A stretch of DNA of 64,000 nucleotides. Origin: Jackrogersella multiformis. Lineage: Eukaryota > Ascomycota > Sordariomycetes > Xylariales > Hypoxylaceae. The position numbers and the translations under genes were made by a program. Positions 23,297-34,246 of the stretch are shown piece after piece. The stretch covers positions 1,488,001-1,552,000 of the forward strand of contig CADCXD010000002.1 in the NCBI GenBank assembly GCA_902806575.1, given 5' to 3'. Within the stretch, counting starts at the first letter, position 1. Each line of letters opens with the position of its first letter. A model generated the notes under the pieces. That model made no database searches, had not been told where the DNA came from, and saw only the letters and a program-made list of their open reading frames with translations.

Positions 23297-25133
23297 GGTG
23301 ACGGTTCGGAATGAATTGATAGTCTGTAGTTGAGATGAGTATGCTGTCGACGTAGAAAAAGAAAAAGGGAGGTTGGTCGCAAGAGTCTGGTCGCAAATTG
23401 TATGAGAAACTAGAAACTTTAGAGATGTTTCATGGGTTTGGGTGATGTTTCGTTGTGGAAGAAAAGTAAGCGAGTAAAAGTAGAATAGAAGTTTGAAGTT
23501 GAATGGTGGAATGAAGATGAATGGCGAATGTTGGTTCCAATCTATTGGGTGCAGATGGATGGATGGAAGACGTAGCCTTGGAGGGGCAAGAGGTTCCAAG
23601 GTTGTTGCTTTAATACTAGCCTGGCCTAGGTAACTACCCAGGTAGGTTTAGGTAGGCGTAACCTGAAGAATATGGATGTATAATAGAAAGAGCAGCACGT
23701 AACAATGGAGCCCACCTTCTGATGGATGGATAGATGGATGAATGTTCGTGAATCACACAATATGCTATAAGTAGGTCTCATTTACTTACCTGAAATATCG
23801 TGATGGTCCGTGACTGAAGGAAGGAGTTGGGTTACCGTGTTAGATATCTAGAAAGAATCAGAAGAAAAATGAGGATGGTGTGAAAGAAGTACGGTTTATA
23901 AATCTTCAAGTTGGAAGTTTCTTAAGTAAACCCAGGTGCGGTGAATGTTTGTTACTGACACCTGAGGAGCCACCTGCAGCCAGAAAAAGGGTTAAGGTTA
24001 CGTGACTAGTATATGTGGCAAGTGCCTTTCTTCCTTCCCAGGCAACTAGTGTATCTAGGCAGGTAGGTACCTCAAAATAACAGGTAGGCGCTAGGTACCT
24101 TAGGTACTCATACTAAAGTGGGACTTTTGGTTACTTAACCTTTTTTTCCTCAAGTTTTAAGAGGTACTTAAACCTTATTCAGTACAGCTTCACCCCAGCC
24201 GCCGTGAACACCTAGGTAGGTGCACACATACCAATGCATTTTATTTACCTAAGTAAGTACCTAGGTACCTAATCAAGACCCTTTGTCAGTCAAGTGAGAA
24301 CCTTCTGATTTAAATGTGAGTAATAGGTAACAAGCAAACCTTGCGTATAATTTATACTTAGAGAGCTACGATGTCGAGATAAAGCCGGCATACAATGCAA
24401 ACAATACAAAGAAAACCTTAAAACACAATCAACATCTAAACTAAAGTTTATGGAATTTAGTCATGAGCTTAAGAAAGAAGTAGAAGGAATATTTACACGT
24501 AAACGCCCCTTAAATAACATGAGTAGAAAACACATCTAGTCCACATCTACCTACTTATGTAGGTACTTAGATAAATATGTAATGTTCAGGTTTGTTTGTA
24601 TGTATCTTTGTTCGAATCTTTGTAGATGTCAAGTACCTGTAAAATACCTAGGTACTAAGTAGTATTATCATTCCCCCTTTTTTTTACTTTACCAACACCG
24701 CCATAATCCCTCTGCACATACCCGTGTCAGAATATTGCTTATTTTGTGTTCCCTCATATGCGCCCTTCCTAATTGCCGAGCTGAGCCAGTCCCCCCCATT
24801 TGTAGGCACCAATTTGTATTTTATTCCAGCGATTACATATTAGAAAATAAGTGGATGGGTCGATACCTGAGACCAAAGGGTATGCCCGCGTATGCTAGAA
24901 TAGACAAGATATATATAGGGGTAAGTAGGTAGATATATGTGATCTGTGCAGCAACATAACTCGACGCTAGCTAGCTGGTTGACAAAATAAGAAATGCGTA
25001 AAAGCGAGGGAAAGAAAGGGTATCAAGTTCTCCGTCACTCCCAACCCGGACCCAACATGAAAGGAAACCTGCATATCCGTTACCATATTTGTGTTTGCCC
25101 ACATTTGCTCATGGCCCTTGAGTCGCGATCATG
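23297..25133. other. intergenic region upstream of SKP1
   Basis: About 1.8 kb, with dense CCTAGG/TAGGTA words at about 23625-23655, 24055-24115, 24210-24275, 24548-24570 and 24645. One GGTTCCAAGGTT word at about 23590 lies in the SKP1 promoter. No coding region is supported; the frames seen in 23033-23599 are leader sequence and shadows of SKP1 exons. Confidence 0.6.
24055..24275. repeat. clustered ACCTAGGT/TAGGTA words
   Basis: Several overlapping copies of TAGGTACC and ACCTAGGT within about 220 bp, upstream of SKP1. They belong to the dispersed intergenic word family described in the findings. Confidence 0.75.
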
Positions 25134-28100
25134 TCATTGGTCCTTGACATTACTTTGCATCCTCCTCAAAGCATCACGGTGAGCATCCATAAAATCGCCT
25201 CGACGCATCATTTCCTCAAATGTACGATCATTACGTTCTTTTTGCATGCGTTCCATCTCCTTTCTCTGGGCTTCATGTTCCCGCTGTGAAAGAAGCACGT
25301 TCCGCTGCTGATCAATATTATATTGGATGTCGTTACTTCCATTTCGTTGTCCAACGGCTCCGAGCAGGGTAGTCGAGGTAGAGAAAAGGGGAGTCTCCCG
25401 GCTGTTGTTACCGCCGGGCGAAACTGGTGCGCCGGCTCGTAGCTCTGCAGCAAGAGACTGTCGAAAGCTAGCTAGCTTGGCCTCGCGGTTCATTTGAGAT
25501 TGAAGCGTAGATCGTCGCTGAGGCTGATGTGAATCAAACTGCGAGCTTTCGGCCGCCATTGGTGAGATTGCTGGTGGATTTGGACCGGTTGTATAAGCCA
25601 TTCTCATAGTGCTATTTGGTCTGGGGTTGACGGCCGAAGGAACTGAAAGCATGCTGTTCTGACGAATGAGTTCCTTTCGCTGGCTGAGCGGAAGGTCATC
25701 TGCATCCTGACTGACCAAAGGCGAAGGCGCCGGATAGTTGTACTGAGGATCCATCTGGCTAACTGCTCTAGGGGGGTATTGTAAACTTTCGGGGGTCAGT
25801 TGCGAGAGCATTAACGTTGACTGAGATTTGCTACGCAGGAACATATCTCGCTGTCCGATTAGTGTCTGCGGGCTGGAGTATGAGACAACACCTGGAACGG
25901 AAGAACGACTTATGCGCTGTGATTCAAGTTCTGCAGGCAAAGGCGGAGTTAATCTCGAAGCAAGCCCATCCTCCTCCTGAGAAGTATTGACTTGGATGCT
26001 AAGATGCTCGTCGCTATGCTCTTCTAGAATCGGCTGGACGAGAACATCGCCCGACTGTCGACGGCTCTTCATGCGTACAGTATGAAGAGTATGCGGCTGT
26101 GGACCCTTGATGGGAGTTGACCTGTCATTGGCCTCTTGCATGTGGTTCGCCGAAGACATGAGCGGTGGCGTGGTTTGTGCAGTATGTGCCATCCCCGTCG
26201 CGGAAGATCTTGACGTAGAGCGGTAGACTGGTACGTTTGACTGGGTATTCGACATCAAGGAGGGAGACCTCACTATAGAGGTTGGCGGAACACCATTTTC
26301 AGGTGTTTGCTGGAGTTCGTCCACTTTAACTGGGACAGGTACTTCTTCCCGCTGCTCTGAGGTCTCCTCATGCCTAGGATATTCATTCACCTGCAACGTC
26401 TCAGGTTCAGGCATCTCTGCTTGGCTCAAATGTTTTGCCCATTCGTTCGTGCGGTACGACAATGCAACACGTGATAAGCTAGAAGGGAGGCGCTCTTTCG
26501 TAAGGCTTGCTGAGGACGCGACCGACGGCGGCACGGATTTGCCAACCCTCGATGTGTAAGAAGAAGTCTTCGTCCCTGGCACATTAATAGCGTTGTTGGT
26601 TTGATCGGCGCCATCTATATTTCCTGTGCCATTTATCGCGCTGCTTTTCTTTGACCTATCTTCGGCAGACTCTCCTAAAACCGACGGATTTAAAATCTCC
26701 GTCGCGACTGTCTCTACTGTTGAATAGGGCCGAACGTTGATATAGACACCAGAATCAGTTTGTTTTGGTTGAGCGGCGAGCTTCTTGTCTTCAGAATTAG
26801 ATCCACCTTCTGGTAGCCTATCCGCTAATTGTGGCTTGATTTCCATCGTCCATCTCGGTTCTTCACCTTCAGCAAACTCTGACTTCTCATCACCGTCATC
26901 GCTTACGCCGTCAACGGTAGCAGCGACAGAACCATTATCTTCAGGTGCCCTCCTGTTCTCGGATACTAGATCTTCACGGCTTTCACTCCGTTTTAGCGAC
27001 AGTTGCGAGGGTTCGAATTCCCCGGTCTGTCGCTTAGACTTATGGGAGCGTTGAGACAAACTTCGTAATAAATTGCCCGAACCTACCGACAGCCTATGAG
27101 ATAAAGACGCTCTCGAGGCTCGTTTGCTCAGTGTCACAGACCGGTCATCTTCATCTGCAAATGTTGCAAACGATGAGCGATCTTCGTCATCCTCATCTTC
27201 TTCTTGTAATTCCGGGACTCTGAATGGTAATGGTACGATGTTGGGTCCGGTCAAATTTGAGTATCTCCTTGAGTTATGCGGTGACAAAGTAGACATAGAT
27301 TGTGTTTGATCATCAACCCCAGCCATCCAAGCCTTTTCATCAGGTTCGGGCAGAGGTAGCGAAGCATCGTCACCATCAGGATCATCGTCTCGCGAAACCC
27401 TAATGGTTACTCGGTTGTCTTGATCCTGGTTTAAGATGACAAGACCGGTATCCACCCTTTTCGTTGCCTGGGAAGATGCAGCATCATCAGATGCTGGAAG
27501 ATCTGCCATCTCGATCGCGTTCTCAGTTTCGGTCTCGCTTGGCCACACAGGTTGAATTGTAACCTGACTGAGCCGACCCTTCTTTTCACTCTCCATCTCG
27601 CCCACGCCAGAGTCATGGGAAGCAGCAGGACTCATTGGCGGTGGCATATCCCCGTAACTCGTTTCCCATTGTCTCCGTTCACGCTCATTGTCTTCCTCGA
27701 CTCGTCGTCCGACATTCGCCTCCTCTTCATCGCGTATTCGCTGGAACTCCTCTTGCTCCTCAGCTCGTTTTTCGCGATGTTCTTGGATCACACGCCACAA
27801 TTTAAGTTGAGATATCAACCCTAGAACGGTAAATACAACGATTACGGCAATCTCCACCTTAATCCCTTTGGTTAAGGGATAGGTAGTGGCATCGAGAGGG
27901 AAGAGTTTGTCGTTCAAGTTCCAGATGTAAACCCAGAATTCCTTCAATCCTGCCCTACTGAAGCAATCGATGCCCAAAACTGTAACTGTCGCACCGGCGA
28001 AAGACATCAACCCGATTAAAGCATACGGTCTAGTAAATCGGCTGAAGTAAAGCGCAAAGCCCACGAGCGTAAAGGCGGTGATAAATATCACTATCCCGGT

Positions 28101-28856
28101 AGTCGAAGAAAGCAAACCACCCTCGTGTAGGGTGAGCAGCCACATAGCAAAACAAAAGCCGCCGAGCAGGCATCCAAGACCTTCGGTGAGTTCCCTGAAT
28201 ACCGACGCTGCGCCACCTAGGATAAGGCCAGAGCATATGACTGCCACAACATAGGCCCCTTGTATCGCATCTGATATCGGAGGATTCATAACGTAGACGA
28301 TCAAGACCGTCACACAGAGGCTAGCAAGATATGCCGAGGAGAAGAATGTATGTAGCCATGCATTCTTAATGCCGACCAAGGTGTACACGACGCCACTCAT
28401 AAGCATGATCGCACCAGAAACGCCCCAGCCGGGTGTAAGTCGGGGCTGCAAGGGCAATTCGCCCTGCAAAACGGTTGCTACAAACGGGAAGTCAGAATTA
28501 ACGCTCGCCAGATAGAAAAGATACATAATATACTACTCACGATCTGCAATGAAGCTTTCATTACTCGGGTTGTTCCCATTGAGAGCCGAGGGGATCGCAG
28601 TTTCTGTCAAGTCGCTGGTTGAGCTAGTCGGAGTCTGAACGGAGGTGCTTGTCTCTATCGAATTGGAGGAGGTTTCTGTGGTATCCGGCGGAGCTGTTGC
28701 TGTTTGCCCATCTCCATTTTGCGTCGTGCTCGGAGCCTCCGTCGTCACGGAAGAGACATCTTGTCTCGGGTATAGTCCTGGTCGGGCCGCAGCAACCAAG
28801 TTGAAGCCAAGGACCAAGTACAGCAAAGCGCAAGTGCTCGGCCGCCTCGGAAGCAT
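25134..28856 (-). CDS. TMEM198/DUF4203-like membrane protein with long disordered tail (1219 aa)
   Basis: Model complement(join(25134..28477, 28541..28856)), 1219 aa. Residues 1-24 form a signal peptide (LLYLVLGFNLVAAARP), followed by a Ser/Thr-rich, probably O-glycosylated segment to about 105. Seven hydrophobic segments follow between about 115 and 345, resembling the DUF4203/TMEM198 domain. A charged coiled coil (about 345-385, starting QLKLWRVIQEHREKR) leads into roughly 800 residues of low-complexity, Ser/Pro/Glu-rich sequence. The last 50 residues are highly charged and helical (QREHEAQRKEMERMQ onwards). Vertebrate TMEM198 has been linked to Wnt receptor phosphorylation, which fungi lack, so the fungal function is unknown. 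The long tail suggests a scaffold on the cytoplasmic side. One intron separates the ectodomain exon from the rest. Confidence 0.88.
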
Positions 28857-31800
28857 CGTGAGGGTTTGATAAGGTGTAAATATGTCGAAACTATATATTA
28901 ATTATGCAGCACTCTAAGAAGTACTTCTCTTGTTGAAATCGAATCTCTGCCAAAGGCATAACGATTAATCAACGACGATTAAGACAATACCCCTATAGGA
29001 CGAGTACCTTAAGTGCTAAGTTCGATGATAGAGACTTTGAATGGTAGAGCATTAATGATAGTAATTAGGAGAAATATTTTGAGGCACCGAAGACTCTCGC
29101 AATCTTTAGAAACGAACGCATGAGGCCGTGAACGACGTTGGCCTACTGACCAGAGTGAGTTCTGGAATGAGAGCTGAGAGCTTAGAGGTAACCGAGAACC
29201 CAGGGTAAAGCCGCATGCGTCCCGATCGAGGGGCACGTCCTGGTAGGTAGATCAAACTTCTTAAGTCGCCGCGATCAGACTAAAGTCGTTAATAGGAGCA
29301 TCTGAGCCTCTTCCTAGTTCATGCAAAAGTATCCGGCATAAACCACAAGAAGAGACTATTAGAGTCTAACGATTCCGATGGTACGGAACAAGAAGAAAAA
29401 TTAAGAAAATTTTTTCTTTCTAATAACAATTAGCTATTATCTATTACCTATTACTACTTAGAGATCTTCCCACCTACCAGGCTATCGTAATGCACATTGG
29501 TCACATCTCACCTACCTAGCCCCCAGACTGTCAGATTACCTGCTGAGGCCATGTCTCTGAAATTGCTTTTTCGCGCCTAGCAAGCCACCTCTTGGCTGCT
29601 CCGTTTCTCGGGAACTCTTAAGAGAGAGAGAGAGAAAAGCTGGGCTATTGGGGCTCATGCTGTGTGATTGATGTGCGTATGACGATGACATGACCTTCCA
29701 ATGGCCTCCAATGGTGCGTTATGGAACTGGCCGCGGGAGATTAGCAAGAGTCTAGAGACGATTGAGTGGACAACTGTTGAGGTAATTGTACATTAGGCCT
29801 AGCCTAGGCAGCTGTAGCCTGTAGGTACTAGGTAGCTACCTCCTATATGTAGCTACCTGCCAGTAACAGGAGGTAGCTACCTAGCTGGGTAGTAAACTGT
29901 AATAGCACACCTGGGCAGTAAAGTAACTCGGACTCCGGAAGAAAACGACCTGCAACTTCTTCTATCCATCAAAGTTCAAGCAAGCACCTAGGCACTTCAG
30001 ACTGTCGGACAAGGCCAGACCCAGTCGTTCAGGAACAGAGCGGGAGCTTAATCCCAATAAGGCAAGCAACGGTTTCGATGGGTCTCCGATTGGCCAAATG
30101 TGAAATGTGATTGGTAACCCGGTTCTCTTTACCCCTGACTACCGCAACCTAGGTAAGCCTTAGAGAGCTCGAACCTCCTTTTCTATCCACTTCAACGTAA
30201 ATAGGTACCACTTAGCCTCTTTTTAGACTTCACGACGCCCTACGAAAATCTCGATTATATTATTTATTTTACCTAGGTAGGTGCCAGGTAGATAGCAAGG
30301 CTTATCTCTTAGCACGAGGCTAGCCGTAGCTTACTTCACGATGTACCTCAGTAAGCTCACGAAAATATCAGTCGCGTAGTCGGCTAGTACGCTAGTAGGC
30401 AGACAGGTACCTATATGATATATCAACTACCTAGGTAGGTAGGTATCTCGTTCGCGCCGCACGTTTATAACGAGAGGTGATAAGACAAGGAGAAAATCTC
30501 TCATCTCGGACCGGACGCCATATGAAATTTCGGCTACGAGGCGCAACACGTGCGATTCGATAGTTCGGTTCAGATTTGTCAAAATACCTAAGCCACTTCC
30601 CAATCAGATGAAGGTATCAGGTCGGTCTCCCCTAGGAGGACGGGCCGGTAAAAGCAATTCGTTCCTGAAGCTCTAGTAGGTATGCACTAGGCAGCAGACT
30701 AGGTACCTGCGAAGCCTAGGAAGTCTTGGGGGGGGAAAAAACAAGCGATCCACCTGGTTCACGATCGTTCATCTGGCATTGGTTGCTGATCCCGCATCCA
30801 GCCAACGCCGCGTACGACGCTGCAGCAAGGATAGGCGCAGTACGACGCATTTCTCAACAGGAACCAGCACACAGCACAGCAGCGGTAACAACAAGATAGT
30901 GTAGGTCACACACACGAACATGACCGAAAGCGTGTTTCGGGCTCCGTCGGGTGATAGGTAGCCCAATTGACGATCGACAACTCACCGACTCTGAAATATT
31001 TATTGATTGACCAGACAGAAGAAGTATTGACGGTATATCCTTCAACCACCGTACATAATAGGCATGAGGAAATGGTCTTCGATTGTGAATTGCTCTGGGC
31101 TCGAGGCGCAAGTAACGTGCTGCAAACGAATGAACAAAATATTGAAATGACGCGTCGTAGTCAGGAACCGAACTAGAAGAGTTAAATTACACCCCAGGGG
31201 TCCCGGCTACCATTAACAAGACCATTAACACCACCGCCGCCACTATCAACTACAAGCTGCTAATAGAAAGGCCAAGGGCTTGCAGTAGCGAGACGCCTCG
31301 CGCATACTTGGCGATTCGTCCTGCGTCGCAGAGGAGGGTAGCAGCAGCGAGATCTTGCTCATCTCGCTCCTATATCTGATGGAACGTTTATTCACCTTCC
31401 CCGTTCACGAGATTGATTAATTACCTACCTAGGTAGGTAAGTATGCACTTGCCTTTCTCGCCTTACGAAGTTTGCTTCGCGAGTTGTACGCGGTACGAGC
31501 CGGAAACTCGCATCGATGAAAAGAAGAATCTCAACGTCCGGCAGTGTAATTGGAGATAAACTTCACACGCAGGTCACACGTGCGAGAACGGGACGATAAC
31601 GCAATCCGTATTCACCTAATCAAACCATCCTTGTAAGGTAGAAGAAGTTGGATTGAGATCTAGAGCACACCGATTTCTGCCAACCTGTCCGCCTCCGTGC
31701 CCCCTACGTACATAGTAGAGGGTTTATGTGCATATCCCCTGCATATACCTAGGTAGGCAGCTAGAGGGGTTGACTGTCGATGTATGTCAGATATACTGCA

Positions 31801-32696
31801 TAGTATCACATATCCTACATACGATAAATATACGATAGATAGAACAGCGAAGCAAGAGAATGCGAAATTCAATAAAGCCCGGCATCGAACAAGGTTGTAA
31901 CCGGCTTGCCGAACACTTAGAATGGGTCATCCCATCTACCTTACATAGTACTCCTTACCCGGATTTCCGCCAGGAACCAGTGGGCCCAACAACTCCCAAC
32001 TACCGCATGCGTACCTGGACCGTGGATCTTGGACCTACAGGCTACAGGCCATAGCAGCCCTAACGTACCTTACCGGATGGCGGATGGCGATTTAGTGTGG
32101 TGTAGTCAGCAAAAAGTTCGAATGCCTGGCTACACTATTATTAGATCCACATCATCGAAGACGGGGAAAATTGCGATGGGCAGACCCATTCCAGCCTTTC
32201 CAAATCCTCGTCGCGAGAGCTGCCCCCCGCATCATGACGTTTGTTGGAGTAGGTACTTGGTCTACTGGACGACTGACGTGTCTTTCAATATTTAATGTAT
32301 CGAGATGTGTAGCCAGGCATAACATTTTATGATTTGATGATGCTCCCCATGTCCTCAAGCCATCTTTGACGGTCTATGCATGATGATCAGTGCAAATTTA
32401 TGATTGGTATGTAAGAGTAGATTCCGCAATCGCGAATGAAGATGTCAATATAGTAATCTCGATTGCCTCTGACCGGAAAATGTTTAAGACGAATCTACCT
32501 ATGTGTGCTGGCATGTAGGCAGTTAGATATTCCTTTGCTACATAGGCTAAGCGGTGACCAAGACTCCATTTCGATGCCGCCTCCTGTGATCGCCGTCTCT
32601 CATACCTGCACACGTCCGCACCTACCAACCAGCCCGTGACTATTACCTGAACTCCTCATCTTAAACCCGTAATCTCGTAACACATACAAACCGACA
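28857..32696. other. long gene-free region
   Basis: About 3.8 kb between two minus-strand genes. It carries GA repeats (29623-29635), a perfect inverted repeat at 29828-29884 and CCTAGG/TAGGTA words at about 29805, 30270, 30428-30448, 31422-31440 and 31748. Open frames at 30769-31176 and 31860-32358 have no coding character. No TE-like coding sequence seen. Confidence 0.6.
29828..29884. repeat. perfect 17-bp inverted repeat with 23-nt spacer
   Basis: The left arm 29828-29844 and right arm 29868-29884 are exact reverse complements; each contains GGTAGCTACC, itself a palindrome. The spacer holds another TAGCTACC, so alternative pairings are possible. It could extrude as a cruciform or fold as a hairpin if transcribed. 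Confidence 0.9.
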
Positions 32697-34187
32697 CTAT
32701 CTTCTCGACATGCGTGTAGGTACCCGATCGGAGCCGTTTCTGCTTGGGGCAAGCATTTTCCCTGTTCGTACAGTCTTCTGTGTCCGTTCAGGCGAAGCCC
32801 TCCTCTTACGGCTGAGAAAAGTCGACGCCGTCCGGAAGGGAAAGGTAAACACCGCTACTAGTGCTTGGAATGGAAGCATGACCACCGCAACTGTATTTTC
32901 GACAAGCCAGGTGCCCAGGCCCCATTGAGCGTTGCTATTCTTGGCTGCAACAGCAGCGAGCGCAATAGCGTCATTGAGCCTATAATCCATGAAGTCGATT
33001 CGCTTGTCGGTCTGGCATGCTAGTAGGGTAAGTTTCTTCTCGTATCGGCGCATAGCGCGATTTAAGGCCTCCAGCTCTGGTTGTATGGTACTGCGGAATT
33101 CCTGGGCCACGGCTGTCTGTATCATTTTTTGTTGCGATGCGCCGGGTTGCGCTTCGGCGGGAGACGCAGTATCATTAGAAACCCCACGTGTTTCCAACTC
33201 GTCTAATCTTGATGAGAGTGCTTGGAACTGCTCCAGTGTGACAGTCTGCTTTTCATAGGGATTTTTTGCCACGAGTTGTTGGACTCGCAATGTTCGGTTT
33301 TGAAGCATTTTGATTAAGTGCGAAATGGGTCGGACCTCGGCAGCACAAAGAAAAATGGTGAGATTGTAATCGGACACTAGACCTTCAGAAGGTCTCGACA
33401 GCTGCCCACGGATAGTATGAAGAAGATAGGCGCCAAGCATGGGAAATATAAAGCACCATGCCAAAGCAGCCATCTCGTGGAAGTATAGTTCGTTCAGCGC
33501 TATCGTTTGCCTTTCTTTCCATTGTTGAGTCCGTCGGTCGGACGACCTCTCGGCCACTACCTCGGGCTCGTCCTGTTTCTGTATTTCCTCTGGGACATTT
33601 TCGAGTGCTGTCGTATCGGCCGCCGGCGACAAAGGCTCAGCATCACTATCAGATTCGAAAACTGGCTCGGTCATGATTTGATCTCTCATAATACGCACTT
33701 CTTGTGCGGATTGATACCAGTCCCATGGTTGCGTGACTGACCAGTGGAGAAACACAGCAGCTAGGCTAAGTAGTATCAAGTCGGTGAAGAAAGCACTTCC
33801 ATTTTCAAAGAAGATGCCGGCCAGGGCAGGCAGTAGGGCTAGTGTAAGTGGAACATAGACAAATGGCGATTTACCCGTCGTTTTCGAACCAGACTTGCTT
33901 GGATTGAGGAGTTCATCAGCACTTGTCTCCAGATCCTTCCTTGCATCACTCAGGCTATAGTCAGAGTAAATCGAGCTACGCCTTCGAATATCTGTGAAGC
34001 CATCGTCGGCGGATGGCGAGCTGACATTTATGGTGGGGCGGCGACGTATAGTGGCAGGTTGACCAACTGTGGCAGCTCGACGCAAACCAAAGCCGGGCGG
34101 CGCATTCGCATTGTTATCAATAGATGATGTCCGACCGTTGATATTGACTGCCGACGTCGAGGCAGAAGCGTAGCATTCATCAACCAT
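32697..34187 (-). CDS. conserved fungal integral membrane protein (496 aa)
   Basis: Single-exon gene, ATG at 34187 to stop at 32697. Residues 1-105 are disordered and basic (FGLRRAAT, TIRRRPT, DIRRRSS look like phosphorylation sites). Hydrophobic segments lie at about 108-128, 132-150 and 239-259, with another near 430-455 close to the C-terminus. Between them is a coiled-coil-like region (about 310-390, with LEQFQALSSRLDELETRG). The tail is basic and ends MSRR. I do not recognise a named domain; the overall plan resembles fungal organelle-membrane proteins but gives no specific function. An upstream ATG at 34246 starts an overlapping frame with an RGP repeat. Divergent from the ERF4-like gene, about 3.2 kb apart. 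Confidence 0.82.
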   Translation of the reverse strand: MVDECYASASTSAVNINGRTSSIDNNANAPPGFGLRRAATVGQPATIRRRPTINVSSPSADDGFTDIRRRSSIYSDYSLSDARKDLETSADELLNPSKSGSKTTGKSPFVYVPLTLALLPALAGIFFENGSAFFTDLILLSLAAVFLHWSVTQPWDWYQSAQEVRIMRDQIMTEPVFESDSDAEPLSPAADTTALENVPEEIQKQDEPEVVAERSSDRRTQQWKERQTIALNELYFHEMAALAWCFIFPMLGAYLLHTIRGQLSRPSEGLVSDYNLTIFLCAAEVRPISHLIKMLQNRTLRVQQLVAKNPYEKQTVTLEQFQALSSRLDELETRGVSNDTASPAEAQPGASQQKMIQTAVAQEFRSTIQPELEALNRAMRRYEKKLTLLACQTDKRIDFMDYRLNDAIALAAVAAKNSNAQWGLGTWLVENTVAVVMLPFQALVAVFTFPFRTASTFLSRKRRASPERTQKTVRTGKMLAPSRNGSDRVPTRMSRR

Positions 34188-34192
34188 GACGA

Positions 34193-34231
34193 GGGTCCAC
34201 GGGGTCCACGGGGTCCACGGGGTCCACGGAG
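34193..34231. repeat. 9-bp tandem repeat in the leader of the 496-aa gene
   Basis: Four copies of GGGGTCCAC (plus strand) immediately before the start codon of the minus-strand gene, with a degenerate fifth copy to about 34240. Read in the upstream frame from ATG 34246 it encodes repeated Arg-Gly-Pro. Confidence 0.9.
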
Positions 34232-34246
34232 TCCAAGGAGCCTCAT

